DNA of 58,800 bases from an uncultured Gemmiger sp. (GCA_944386225.1 CALXAH010000021.1:1-58800), one strand, 5' to 3'. Shown: positions 22,475 through 30,650, counted from the stretch's first letter. The notes: generated by a model not told the origin, from the sequence alone. Program-made: numbers and translations.

Positions 22475-23322
22475 TCGGTTTCCTCCTCGCCCCCCAGCAG
22501 GGCTTTGTAGATCTGCCGCCGGTTGGCGCCGGTACGCCCGGCGGCCTCCTTGGCGGCGGCGGCGGGGGAGAGGCCCTCTTCCTCCATCAGGCGGCGGGCC
22601 AGCGCCGCGCCGTCCTCGGGGGTGGCGGGGGCGGCTTCGGGCTCGTCGGGGGCGCCGCCCATCACCAGCACGAACTCGCCCCGGGGGGTGTTTTCGGCGT
22701 AATAGGCCGCGGCTTCGCCCAGGGTGGTGGGGCGGATCTCCTCATGCAGTTTGGTCAGTTCCCGGGCAATGGTGAGCGGGCGGTCCGGCCCGAAGGCCTC
22801 GCACAGGTCCCGCAGGGTGCCTGGCAGTTTATGGGGCGCTTCGTAGAAAAGTATGGTGCGTTTTTCCCCCTGCAATTCGGCGATGCGCTCGGCTTTCTGG
22901 CGGCGGTTGGTGGGCAGGAAGCCCTCGAACACAAACCGCCCGGTGGGCAGGCCGGACACCGCCAGCGCGGTGACGCAGGCGGCCGCGGCGGGAACCGGCA
23001 CCACCCGGATGCCGGCGGCCAGGGCGTCCCGCACGATGACCTCGCCGGGGTCGGAGATGGCGGGCATGCCCGCGTCGCTGCAGAGCGCGCAGTTTTCCCC
23101 GGCGGCGATCCGGGCCAGGATCATCTGGCCCCGTTCTTTCAGGTTGTGTTCGTAGTAGCTGACCATCGGCTTTTTCAGGCCCAGATGATTCAGCAGTTTC
23201 AGGGTGACCCGGGTGTCCTCGGCGGCGATGAAATCCACGCTGCCGAAGGTGGCCGCCGCGCGGGGCGTCAGATCCTGCAGGTTGCCCAGCGGGGTCGCGA
23301 CGATATACAGGGTTCCGGCCAT
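22471..23322 (-). CDS. rsmI: 16S rRNA (cytidine1402-2-prime-O)-methyltransferase
   Basis: The start ATG at 23322 follows TAGGAGGAACCAGCC. The 283-residue protein has the tetrapyrrole-methylase fold: GTLYIVATPLGNLQDLTPRA at the N-terminus, AAEDTR, SDAGMPAISDPG and FYEAPHKL. It 2-prime-O-methylates C1402 in the ribosomal P-site with S-adenosylmethionine. A C-terminal helical region of about 40 residues (LSPAAAAKEAAGRTGANRRQ) is typical. First gene of the operon; repeat L6 lies upstream. Confidence 0.94.
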   Translation of the reverse strand: MAGTLYIVATPLGNLQDLTPRAAATFGSVDFIAAEDTRVTLKLLNHLGLKKPMVSYYEHNLKERGQMILARIAAGENCALCSDAGMPAISDPGEVIVRDALAAGIRVVPVPAAAACVTALAVSGLPTGRFVFEGFLPTNRRQKAERIAELQGEKRTILFYEAPHKLPGTLRDLCEAFGPDRPLTIARELTKLHEEIRPTTLGEAAAYYAENTPRGEFVLVMGGAPDEPEAAPATPEDGAALARRLMEEEGLSPAAAAKEAAGRTGANRRQIYKALLGGEEETE

Positions 23323-23349
23323 GGGCTGGTTCCTCCTATTCTTGGGATT

Positions 23350-23693
23350 TTTCGGGGGAGATAACATCTCCCCCGAGCCCCCTGGAAATCAAGGGCCGAA
23401 TCCTCGGCCCTTGGGGGAATTTTATTTTTTCCGTACCTTTTATGATACGGCAGAATGGGGGGAAAAGCAACCGGGGAAACAAAACAAGCCGATGCGTAAT
23501 CCTTTATACGCACCGGCTTGTTTCATATAAATTCCCTATGGCCGGAGTACTCCGGCCATGGTTTCCGGGGTCTGGGGGCCGGGTCCGCGAAGCGGCCAAG
23601 GCCACAGTGTGGCCTTGGACCGGCAGGGCGGCCGGCGCAGCCGGGCGGGCGCATCGTTGACGCGCCCGCAGCACCGGGTCCCCCAGATTGGCA
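23350..23693. repeat. modular palindromic repeat, copy L6 with m4 insertion
   Basis: m1 (TCGGGGGAGAT, 23352-23362, with 23366-23376), m2 (AAGGGCCGAA with its complement, 23391-23412), a central hairpin AAACAAGCCG...CGGCTTGTTT (23482-23523) and inverted m2 (23538-23559). The inverted m1 is split: TCTGGGGG (about 23571) and CCCCCAGATTGGC (23681-23693) flank m4. That module contains GCGAAGCGGC, a hairpin CCAAGGCCAC/GTGGCCTTGG (23596-23618) and a GCGGGCGC/GCGCCCGC hairpin. It ends five bases before the mgtE stop codon. Confidence 0.82.
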
Positions 23694-23698
23694 TATCC

Positions 23699-25051
23699 TT
23701 ATCCCTGCAGCGCCGAGAACATCTGCACGGCGATGGTGAAGTAGACGGTGATAACGCAGGCGTCCACCAGGGTGGTGATGAAGGGCGAGGCGATCAGGGC
23801 GGGGTCCAGACCGACCTTCTGCACGCCCAGCGGCAGCATACAGCCGATCAGCTTGGCGATGACCACCGCGGCCAGCAGGGTGACGGCGATCAGCACGCCG
23901 ATCATCAGATCCCCGTACATGATCCAGATGCGCAGGCCGTTCACGATGGCCAGCACCGCGCCCACCAGCAGCGCCACCCGGAACTCTTTCCAGATCACCC
24001 GCAGGATATCCTTGGGCTCGATCTCGCCAAGGGCCATGCCGCGGATCATCAGGGTGCTGGACTGGTTGCCGCAGTTTCCGCCGGTATCCATCAGCATGGG
24101 GATGAAGCTGACCAGCAGCGGCATGGCGGCAAAGGCCGCCTCGTAGTGGGTCAGGATCATGCCGGTAAAGGTGGCGGACAGCATCAGCACCAGCAGCCAG
24201 GGAATCCGGTTGCGGGCGTGCCGGAACACGCTGGTGGCAAAATAGTCGTCCTCACTGGGCTGCATGGCGGCCATGCGCTCGAAGTCCTCGGTGGCTTCTT
24301 CGATCAGAACGTCGGTGGCGTCGTCAACCGTCACGATACCGACCAGCATCCCCTCGCTGTCCACCACCGGCATGGCGATGAACCCGTACCGGTTCAGCTC
24401 GTTGGCTACTTCCTCTTTGTCGTCGGTGACCTGCACGCTGATGACGTTGTCGTCCATCAGCTCTTCCATGGTCTGATCCGGGCCGGCCAGCAGCAGGTCC
24501 CGGGCGCTGACCACGCCCAGCAGCTTGTTGCGCTCGGTCACGTACAGGGTATAGACCGTTTCGGAATTTTCCCCCTCCCGCCGGATCACGTCCAGCGCCT
24601 GGGTCACGGTCATATCCTTGCGCAGCCGGATATACTCCGGCGTCATGATGCTGCCGGCGGAATCGGCCGGGTAGTTCAGAAGCCGGTTCAGGCTGTCCCG
24701 GGTCTTTTTGCTGGATCTTGCCAGCACCCGCTTGACCACGCTGGCGGGCATCTCTTCCAGAATATCCGCCGCGTCGTCCAGCGCCATTTCTTCCAGCGCG
24801 GCGGTCAGTTCCGCGTCGCTGAATTTTTCGATCAGCTCGCCCCGGGCCTCCTGACCCAGCCAGGCGAAGATCTCCGCCGCCACGTCCTTTTTCATCAGAC
24901 GGAACAGCAGCAGCCGCTGCTGCACGTCCATCTCCTCCATGGCTTCGGCCAGGTCGGCGGGCTGCATATCTTCGGTCATTTCCCGCAGTTTGCGGTATTC
25001 CTTTGCTTCCAGCAGCTGCTGCAGCTGCTGAACCAGTTCTTCAATTTCCAT
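23699..25051 (-). CDS. mgtE: magnesium transporter MgtE
   Basis: The 450-residue protein has an N-terminal superhelical domain (about 1-130) and two CBS domains (about 130-255, with YTLYVTERNKLLGVVSARDL and GFIAMPVVDSEGMLVGIVTV). Five membrane helices follow (about 280-450) with the pore signature DTGGNCGNQSS. MgtE is a Mg2+ channel gated by cytosolic Mg2+ on the N and CBS domains. The start ATG follows TAGGAGGTACGCCCG. It is preceded by a 184-base structured leader. Confidence 0.95.
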   Translation of the reverse strand: MEIEELVQQLQQLLEAKEYRKLREMTEDMQPADLAEAMEEMDVQQRLLLFRLMKKDVAAEIFAWLGQEARGELIEKFSDAELTAALEEMALDDAADILEEMPASVVKRVLARSSKKTRDSLNRLLNYPADSAGSIMTPEYIRLRKDMTVTQALDVIRREGENSETVYTLYVTERNKLLGVVSARDLLLAGPDQTMEELMDDNVISVQVTDDKEEVANELNRYGFIAMPVVDSEGMLVGIVTVDDATDVLIEEATEDFERMAAMQPSEDDYFATSVFRHARNRIPWLLVLMLSATFTGMILTHYEAAFAAMPLLVSFIPMLMDTGGNCGNQSSTLMIRGMALGEIEPKDILRVIWKEFRVALLVGAVLAIVNGLRIWIMYGDLMIGVLIAVTLLAAVVIAKLIGCMLPLGVQKVGLDPALIASPFITTLVDACVITVYFTIAVQMFSALQG

Positions 25052-25237
25052 CGGGCGTACCTCCTAACACAAGATTCTGTGCAGGACGCCCCGGGCTTCC
25101 GTCAGCCCGCCGTGAACGCAGGCGGGCATTGCCGGACGCCGGCGCGCCTACTTCGTGGTTTACCACTGGGGTCCATGCAATTTTCCACCTGCCTTTTTGT
25201 CAGAATTCCGGGCACGCCCGCATGGGGGCACGTCCTG
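25052..25237 (-). promoter_or_regulatory. structured mgtE leader, candidate riboswitch
   Basis: From the predicted start near 25235 the leader runs 184 bases to the mgtE ATG. CAGGACG at its 5-prime end (complement at 25231-25237) can pair with CGTCCTG near its 3-prime end (complement at 25082-25088), closing the whole leader. Inside are GTGGTAAACCAC and GCCCGCC...GGCGGGC hairpins. It does not match the M-box core that I know from other mgtE leaders, so it is either an unusual relative or a different element. Confidence 0.45.
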
Positions 25238-25241
25238 TTTC

Positions 25242-25271
25242 AGTATACTGCCCTCCGCCGGGAAAAGTCAA
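25242..25271 (-). promoter_or_regulatory. sigma-A promoter of mgtE
   Basis: On the minus strand TTGACT, an 18-base spacer and TATACT, placing the start at about 25235. Confidence 0.7.
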
Positions 25272-25434
25272 TCCGCGCCGCCGGGTTTTGCCGGATTTTT
25301 ACATTTGCCGCCGCCGGCCCGTTCAAATCTGCAGATTTTCTTAAGAAGCTTTCCTTTTTTCTCCATCTACGTTAAAATAACAGCAGGAATTCCGTTTTAT
25401 CCGGAAAATTTTCATGTCTTGAGGAGGTAGCATC

Positions 25435-25896
25435 ATGGATACTCGCGTAAAAGGTGAACTGGGCATCCGGCTGACCTGGCTTGCCGCCCTGGCGTTTGTG
25501 CTGTGCATCCTGGGGCAGACCCTGCTGCTGGGCCTGCTGCTGGGTCTGGTACTGGTGAAGGAGCGCAACGAGTGGCTCAGCCGCCAGACAATGTGCGCCT
25601 TTCTGCTGTGCCTGGTGGATTCGGTGGTCGGCGTGATCAACGGGGTACTGGGCATCCTGTATGCCATCCCCCTGCTGGGCAGCGTGTTCTCCGGCCTGTT
25701 CGGGCTGGTATTCGGGCTGGTGAATCTGGCGCTGCTGGTGCTGGCGATCCTGGGCGCCGTGCATGTGGCCGCCGGCCGGGAAAACGGCGTGCCGGTGCTG
25801 GACAAGCTGGCGGATTCCGCGTTCCGCGCCATGATGCCCGCGGCGCCTGTGCCGCCGGTGACCCCGACGCCTCCGGCCCCGCCCGCCGAGCCCTGA
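25435..25896 (+). CDS. small membrane protein, DUF4870-like
   Basis: The start ATG at 25435 follows GAGGAGGTAGCATC. The 153-residue protein has three or four membrane helices (about 12-40, 50-75, 85-110) with a polar loop KERNEWLSRQ, similar to Tic20/DUF4870 proteins. The C-terminus is Pro- and Ala-rich (PAAPVPPVTPTPPAPPAEP). The role is unknown. It is read divergently from mgtE and ends at a bidirectional terminator shared with the convergent XRE gene. Confidence 0.7.
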   Translation: MDTRVKGELGIRLTWLAALAFVLCILGQTLLLGLLLGLVLVKERNEWLSRQTMCAFLLCLVDSVVGVINGVLGILYAIPLLGSVFSGLFGLVFGLVNLALLVLAILGAVHVAAGRENGVPVLDKLADSAFRAMMPAAPVPPVTPTPPAPPAEP

Positions 25897-25904
25897 TCCC
25901 ACGC

Positions 25905-25944
25905 AAAAAACCAGCCGTGTCGGCCGACACGGCTGGTTTTTTTT
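25905..25944. terminator. bidirectional intrinsic terminator
   Basis: An A-run, CCAGCCGTGTC pairing with GACACGGCTGG around GGCC, then a T-run. The stop codon of the minus-strand XRE gene (25943-25945) lies in the T-run. Confidence 0.92.
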
Positions 25945-27013
25945 ACTTTTTCCGGATTCCGGCCAGCGCCAGATACAGCACGGCCAGCAGGCCCAGCACC
26001 GCGAACAGGGCGGGGGAGGGCCGCCACAGACCCAGGTAGTATTCCATGCGGATGTTTTCGGTCCAGGTGTACAGCTCGCCGGAGGAGAGGCTCTGCACCT
26101 GCCGCAGCTGACGCAGCGGCCAGACGGCGGTACTGAGCAGCAGCGCGCCCCAGCCGCAGGCCAGCGCCTGCCATGCTTTTTTGCGGCCCAGAGCCAGGCC
26201 GCAGGCCACAGCCAGCACCACCAGCAGCGCGGCGAACAGCGCGCCCTGCTGCTGCCAGCACCAGACGGGCAGCCGGGGCAGGGTATACAGGCCCCAGAAT
26301 CCGGCCAGCAGGGCCAGGCCCGCCAGGGGCAGCAGCGCCCGGCCCCGGGGCATACGCCAGGTGAGGGCGGGCAGCACCGGCCCCGCGCCGCCGAACCGGA
26401 CACGCAGGGCCGTAACCGTGCCCACGGTGACAAGCAGCGCCAAAACCGTGAGCACAATGGCCGCCAGAATGGTCTGCCCGTTGAACAGGCCCAACGAAAG
26501 CCGCGCATTTTTCAACCAACCGTTAATTAGCAGGAAATTATACGCAGCGACATATATGGCAGTCAGGTTGAAGGCGGCGGACAGGTTGACGGCCAGGTTC
26601 ATGCCGGCGGCGCCCAGCCAGAACCAGCGGCTGTGCCGGGCGTAATACTGCTGCAGCCAGGCGCCGTAGACCAGGCAGGCCAGGTAGACGGCGTAACTGA
26701 CGGGCAGCGGCGTGAACTGGGACAGCAGATAAAAGAGCAGGCCGCCGCCCAGCGCGAACACAAAGGAGAGAAGGCTTTGCCAGTCGGCGCGGGTGAGGGT
26801 GCGGACGGGTTTCTCGTCGTCCAGCAGGTCGTCCACGGTGACGCCCAGGGTGAGGGCCAGCGGGACAAGAAGTGGGATGTCGGGGTATCCGCCCTCGGAT
26901 TCCCAGCGGGAAACGCTTTTGTTGCTGACGCCCAGCGCGTCGGCCAGTTCCTGCTGGGTCAGGTTCTTTGCTTTTCGGTATCGTTTGAGCCGGTCACTGA
27001 ATGGCTGTTCCAT
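25943..27013 (-). CDS. XRE-family regulator fused to a membrane domain
   Basis: The 356-residue protein has an N-terminal Cro/C1-type helix-turn-helix (residues about 8-62: LKRYRKAKNLTQQELADALG then KSVSRWESEGGYPDI). The rest is a hydrophobic domain of about eight membrane helices (from about residue 80). This fusion is common in gut Firmicutes and suggests a membrane-tethered DNA-binding protein responding to an envelope signal. No target gene is obvious, although the small membrane protein at 25435 is convergent. The start ATG at 27013 follows GAAAGGGGG. Confidence 0.85.
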   Translation of the reverse strand: MEQPFSDRLKRYRKAKNLTQQELADALGVSNKSVSRWESEGGYPDIPLLVPLALTLGVTVDDLLDDEKPVRTLTRADWQSLLSFVFALGGGLLFYLLSQFTPLPVSYAVYLACLVYGAWLQQYYARHSRWFWLGAAGMNLAVNLSAAFNLTAIYVAAYNFLLINGWLKNARLSLGLFNGQTILAAIVLTVLALLVTVGTVTALRVRFGGAGPVLPALTWRMPRGRALLPLAGLALLAGFWGLYTLPRLPVWCWQQQGALFAALLVVLAVACGLALGRKKAWQALACGWGALLLSTAVWPLRQLRQVQSLSSGELYTWTENIRMEYYLGLWRPSPALFAVLGLLAVLYLALAGIRKK

Positions 27014-27107
27014 CGTCGGCCCCCCTTTCTTCTGGCTTCATTCTACCGGAAATTTACTCCCGCCGCCACCCTGCCGCCCGGGAATTTGCTCCCGGGTGGC
27101 GGGATAT

Positions 27108-27310
27108 AGCCAATCTGGGGGGACAACGTCCCCCCAGACCCCGGAAATCATGGCCGAATGTCTTCGGCCATAGGGAAAGTAAATACAAAGGCCCGTGCTG
27201 ACCATAACGGTTAGCGCGGGCCTTGCTTTTTCAATATCCCCATGGGCGGAGTATTCCGCCCATGATTTCCAGGGGGTATGGGGGAGATGTTATCTCCCCC
27301 ATATCAGCCC
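27108..27310. repeat. modular palindromic repeat, copy L7 (complete)
   Basis: m1 (TCTGGGGGGAC, 27114-27124, with 27128-27138), m2 (ATGGCCGAAT with its complement, 27150-27171), central hairpin AAGGCCCG...CGGGCCTT (27188-27224), inverted m2 (ATGGGCGGAG with its complement, 27242-27263) and inverted m1 (TATGGGGGAGAT, 27277-27288, with 27292-27303). It abuts the jag stop codon at 27311. A separate CCCGGGAA/TTGCTCCCGGG hairpin lies at about 27076-27096. Confidence 0.88.
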
Positions 27311-28363
27311 TTACAACTCGATCTTCCCGAACAGGGCGAAATCGGCGGCGTCGTCGATACGCTCGGTGCGGCGGGGTGCGGTGGGCTGGGCGTTCTCGTT
27401 GCGGGGCCGGTCGGCGAACTCGCGGGCAGGCACGCTGCTGCGCGGGCCCTTGGGGCCGCCCTTGCCGCGCCGGTCATCCCGGCGGCCGTCACGGCGGCCG
27501 CCCTTACCGGACCGGCGGTCGTCCCGGCGATCCCCGTCACGGCGGGGTCCGCGGCTGCGGGGCAGGCGGTTGTTGGCGTCCGGCGCGGTGGAATAGATCA
27601 CCACGCGGCGGTCGATCCCTTCGCCGGTACTCTCGCTGCGCACACCCTCCATCTCGCTGACCGCGCTGTGCACGATCCGGCGCTCGTAGGGATTCATCGG
27701 CTCCAGCGCAAAGCAGCGGCCGGTCTTGGCAACCTTGGCGGCGGTACGGCGGGCCAGGGTCTGCAGATCCTTCTCCCGCTTGGACCGGTATCCGCCCACG
27801 TCCAGGCCCAGCTTCACGTAGCTGCCCTCCTGGCGGTTGGCCACCAGGCTGGCCAGGTAGCTCAGGGCTTCCATCGTCTCGCCCCGGCGCCCGATCAGCG
27901 CGCCCATGTTATCCCCGTCCACACGCAGGACGGTGGCTTCGCCCTGACGCAGGGCGGTGATGCGGCAGTTCTCCGCGCCCATCAGGCGGAAGATGCCGGT
28001 CAGGTACTCGGCGGCGGCTTTCAGGTTGGGGCTCTGCTCCAGATCCAGCTCCTCGCCGTCGGCTTCGCTTTCCTCCTCGGCGGGGGCGGCGGATTCTTCC
28101 TCCGCAGCCGGTTCCGCGGCCGGGGTTTCCTCTTCCGCGGGCTCCGCGGGGGCGGGGGCCTCCTCCTGCACCGGGGCCGGCGCGGGTTCTTCCTGCTGCG
28201 GGGCGGGCTCGTCCTCCACCACGACCCGCACGCGGGCGGGAATGGTCTTGAACAGGCGGCGGGCAGGCAGGTCCACGATCTCAGGGGTCACGTCCTCGCC
28301 CAGCCGGGCATGGGCCGCGGCCATCGCTTCCTCAATGGTCTTGCCGGTGAAAAACAGTTCCAT
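27311..28363 (-). CDS. jag: RNA-binding protein Jag/KhpB (EloR)
   Basis: The 350-residue protein has the Jag-N domain (MELFFTGKTIEEAMAAAHAR), then a Glu/Ala/Pro-rich linker (about 50-105). A KH domain follows with IGRRGETMEALSYLASLVAN, and an R3H domain with EPMNPYERRIVHSAVSE. In Firmicutes KhpB binds RNA with KhpA and affects cell elongation and division. The C-terminal about 80 residues are an unusual Arg/Asp/Gly-rich tail (RRDGDRRDDRRSGKGG) not typical of the family. It lies six bases after yidC, the standard neighbour. Confidence 0.92.
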   Translation of the reverse strand: MELFFTGKTIEEAMAAAHARLGEDVTPEIVDLPARRLFKTIPARVRVVVEDEPAPQQEEPAPAPVQEEAPAPAEPAEEETPAAEPAAEEESAAPAEEESEADGEELDLEQSPNLKAAAEYLTGIFRLMGAENCRITALRQGEATVLRVDGDNMGALIGRRGETMEALSYLASLVANRQEGSYVKLGLDVGGYRSKREKDLQTLARRTAAKVAKTGRCFALEPMNPYERRIVHSAVSEMEGVRSESTGEGIDRRVVIYSTAPDANNRLPRSRGPRRDGDRRDDRRSGKGGRRDGRRDDRRGKGGPKGPRSSVPAREFADRPRNENAQPTAPRRTERIDDAADFALFGKIEL

Positions 28364-28369
28364 GGCTCC

Positions 28370-29422
28370 TCAACCCTCCTTGGTATTCGTCAGCGGGGTG
28401 GTGCGCTCGTCCTTGTATTTCTCGGCGTCCTCGGCGCGGGCCTTCTCCAGCCGCAGCCGGATCATCTCGGCCTCGCCCACCTCGCGGGTGACGGTTTCGC
28501 CGGTGGCCTTGTCCACCACCGTAACAGCCTTTTTCTTCTTGCGCTCGGCCCGCTTGGCTTCCAGTTCCGCCTGCATCTGGGCCTTCATCTTCTCGGGATC
28601 ATACATCTTCTTGGTGATCAGGGTCTGCACAAACATCATCAGGTTGCTGACGGTGTAGTACATGGAGAAGCCCACGGGAATGGTAAAGCTGATCCACACA
28701 AACATCAGGCTCATCATCCAGGGCATCCACTTCATGCTGCCCTGCATCTCCTGGCCGCTGGCCTTCATGGTGATGACGTTCAGCAGGCACATGGTCACGA
28801 TGCTCAGCAGGGGCCAGATCAGCAGGGTGTTGAACGCCAGGGACGGGGTGCCCGCCAGATCCACGCCGAAGAAATCCATGTTGAAGCTCTGGATGGCGGT
28901 GACCTGCGCCTCGGTGAAGCCCAGGGAGGTGGCGGTGGCCATATCCATGCCCCGCACCAGCTGCATCAGGGTATTCTGGCTGGTGTAGTTGGCGGCGTTC
29001 AGGGTGGCCAGGCCCAGCGTGTTGACCTGCTCAATGGCGGCGGTGATCACGTCGCTGCCCACGCCCACAATGTACTCCAGGGGCTTGGCCACAACGCCCA
29101 CCACGCCCAGCATGACGAACATGTTCAGGAACATGGGCAGGCAGCCGGCGGTGGGGCTGTAGCCGTATTCTTCCTGGAGCTTCATCAGCTCTTCGTTCTG
29201 TTTCTGGCGGTTGTTGGCGTACTTTTTCTGGATCTCGGCGATCAGCGGCTGATACACCGACATCTTGGCCATGCTCTTCTGCTGCTTGACAGCCAGCGGG
29301 AACCGCAGGATACCGATCAGCACCGTGAAGATGATGATCGACCAGCCGTAGTTGCCCACAAAGCCATAGATAAAGCGCATGATGATGGCCAACAGGGGTG
29401 AGAGCAGATAGAAAATATTCAT
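28370..29422 (-). CDS. yidC: membrane protein insertase YidC
   Basis: The 350-residue protein belongs to the Oxa1/YidC/SpoIIIJ family. It begins with a membrane helix and then GWSIIIFTVLIGILRFPLAV, which holds the conserved groove Arg. The cytoplasmic hairpin KQQKSMAKMSVYQPLIAEIQ follows, then PTAGCLPMFLNM, and later WPLLSIVTMCLLN and MKWMPWMMSLMFVW. It lacks a lipobox signal, unlike Bacillus SpoIIIJ. A roughly 60-residue insertion lies between the second and third helices, and the C-terminus is Lys-rich. It inserts proteins into the cytoplasmic membrane, alone or with Sec. Confidence 0.95.
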   Translation of the reverse strand: MNIFYLLSPLLAIIMRFIYGFVGNYGWSIIIFTVLIGILRFPLAVKQQKSMAKMSVYQPLIAEIQKKYANNRQKQNEELMKLQEEYGYSPTAGCLPMFLNMFVMLGVVGVVAKPLEYIVGVGSDVITAAIEQVNTLGLATLNAANYTSQNTLMQLVRGMDMATATSLGFTEAQVTAIQSFNMDFFGVDLAGTPSLAFNTLLIWPLLSIVTMCLLNVITMKASGQEMQGSMKWMPWMMSLMFVWISFTIPVGFSMYYTVSNLMMFVQTLITKKMYDPEKMKAQMQAELEAKRAERKKKKAVTVVDKATGETVTREVGEAEMIRLRLEKARAEDAEKYKDERTTPLTNTKEG

Positions 29423-29537
29423 GCTTTGTTCCGTTCCGCCCCGCTTGCGCGCCGGAGCTTTGTATTTTTATCGAAGGACACAGACCGCGCAACCGCCCGC
29501 GTCATGAGAGGCTGAATAAAAAAGAAAAGGCGCCGCG

Positions 29538-29569
29538 TTTTCCACATCCGGGGCCGGAATTGTGGAAAA
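29538..29569. promoter_or_regulatory. paired inverted DnaA-box-like sites (pair 2)
   Basis: TTTTCCACA (29538-29546) and TGTGGAAAA (29561-29569), again 14 bases apart, adjoin the yidD stop codon. The spacer TCCGGGGCCGGAAT is partly palindromic. Confidence 0.55.
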
Positions 29570-29570
29570 C

Positions 29571-29837
29571 TTACCCCCGTTTGTCCCGGTGCAGCCGGCG
29601 GGCGGGATTGCGCCATCGGCCTTTTTCCGGCACGGGGTCATAGCCCCAGCGGCCGAAGGGATTGCAGCGCAGAATCCGCCAGGCGCCCAGCACGCAGCCC
29701 TTGAGCGGGCCGTGGATCTGAATGGCCTGCAGGGTATACTCGCTGCAGGTGGGCTCGAACCGGCAGTTGGAACCCAGGTGGGGGCTGATGCGCCGCTGGT
29801 AGAACCGGATCATCCCGGTGAGCGCCCGTGTCAGCAT
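29571..29837 (-). CDS. yidD: membrane protein insertion efficiency factor YidD
   Basis: The 88-residue protein has the family signature [21 protein letters not shown] then [14 protein letters not shown] and the [16 protein letters not shown] end. The conserved cysteines are retained. YidD assists YidC in membrane insertion and is usually found between rnpA and yidC, as here. It overlaps rnpA by seven bases. Confidence 0.95.
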   Translation of the reverse strand: MLTRALTGMIRFYQRRISPHLGSNCRFEPTCSEYTLQAIQIHGPLKGCVLGAWRILRCNPFGRWGYDPVPEKGRWRNPARRLHRDKRG

Positions 29838-30166
29838 GTGGGCAGGCCGGCCTTGGCCAGCAGTTCCCGCACAACGGGTTCCAGCTGGGTGCTTTTGCAG
29901 TGGGGGGTACGGCCCCGGGCCACAAAGACCAGGTCGTAGCCGCCCACCTCCAGCGGCAGGGTTTTATACAGAGCCGCCCGGATCACCCGGCGGGCCCGGT
30001 TGCGGGTGACCGCCTTGCCGATCTTTTTGGTGGCGGTAAGGCCCACGCGGGTATGGCCCAGGCGGTTTTTGTTTACGTACAGCACCAGACAGGGGTGCAC
30101 AAAACTTTTGCCCCGGCGATAGGCCCGGGAAAATTCGGTGTTGCGGCAGATAGGGCGATAGCGCAT
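29831..30166 (-). CDS. rnpA: ribonuclease P protein component
   Basis: The product is 111 residues from the ATG at 30166, which has AAGG ten bases upstream; the TTG at 30175 touches that site and is unlikely. The RNR motif is intact ([20 protein letters not shown]). [11 protein letters not shown] at the N-terminus and [11 protein letters not shown] are also typical. It binds the catalytic RNase P RNA that trims tRNA 5-prime ends. It lies 136 bases after rpmH and overlaps yidD. Confidence 0.95.
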   Translation of the reverse strand: MRYRPICRNTEFSRAYRRGKSFVHPCLVLYVNKNRLGHTRVGLTATKKIGKAVTRNRARRVIRAALYKTLPLEVGGYDLVFVARGRTPHCKSTQLEPVVRELLAKAGLPTC

Positions 30167-30302
30167 AGAAAACAAGCCTTCCCCGGGCAGAAAATTTTGC
30201 CCGAATATGGAAAAATAAGGCCACCAAGCAGCGGAGCCGGCCCGTGACGGGCCCGCCCTACTCCTCAGCGACCTTGCTTTTTCACCTTGCTCATAAAAGG
30301 GA

Positions 30303-30437
30303 TCAGGCAGCCAGTTTGGCGCGGCCCTTGGCGCGGCGAGCCTTGATGACCTTACGGCCGCTGCGGCTGGACATGCGGTTCAGGAAACCGTGAACAGCGC
30401 TGCGCTGACGCTTTTTGGGCTGATAGGTACGCTTCAT
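30303..30437 (-). CDS. rpmH: 50S ribosomal protein L34
   Basis: The 44-residue product starts [18 protein letters not shown] and continues with [14 protein letters not shown] and [11 protein letters not shown], the diagnostic L34 sequence. GGAGGG lies eight bases before the ATG at 30437. L34 is a small, very basic protein of the large ribosomal subunit. It is the first gene of the rpmH-rnpA-yidD-yidC-jag cluster left of dnaA. Confidence 0.97.
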   Translation of the reverse strand: MKRTYQPKKRQRSAVHGFLNRMSSRSGRKVIKARRAKGRAKLAA

Positions 30438-30520
30438 CTTACACCCTCCAGTCACTGTGCCGGGGCCTGCCCGGCGGGTTTGCTGTATTTCGCGCGCGAA
30501 GTACAGCCTTGCAAATTAAA

Positions 30521-30550
30521 AGTATAAACGACATATACGGCGGCTGTCAA
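30521..30550 (-). promoter_or_regulatory. sigma-A promoter of rpmH with a 5-prime hairpin
   Basis: On the minus strand TTGACA, 18 bases, TATACT. The transcript begins near 30514 and meets at once a GC hairpin (30482-30507: GCTGTA with TACAGC around TTCGCGCGCGAA), leaving a leader of about 75 bases before rpmH. Confidence 0.7.
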
Positions 30551-30595
30551 GCATTTTTTCTTTTCAGCGGATGAAATTCCCCGCAGGCGGCCGGG

Positions 30596-30627
30596 TTTTC
30601 CACAAATTGGCGCGGGATTGTGGAAAA
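30596..30627. promoter_or_regulatory. paired inverted DnaA-box-like sites (pair 3)
   Basis: TTTTCCACA (30596-30604) and TGTGGAAAA (30619-30627) are again 14 bases apart. The pair is 520 bases upstream of dnaA, where Firmicutes carry upstream DnaA-box clusters. The spacer AATTGGCGCGGGAT differs from the other two pairs. Confidence 0.6.
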
Positions 30628-30650
30628 CCCGGGGCGGCGGCGGAGGGAAA

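Noticed and set aside
25052-25237. Assignment of the mgtE leader to the M-box riboswitch
   Set aside because: The known conserved core of the M-box was not found by eye, so only a candidate leader is reported.
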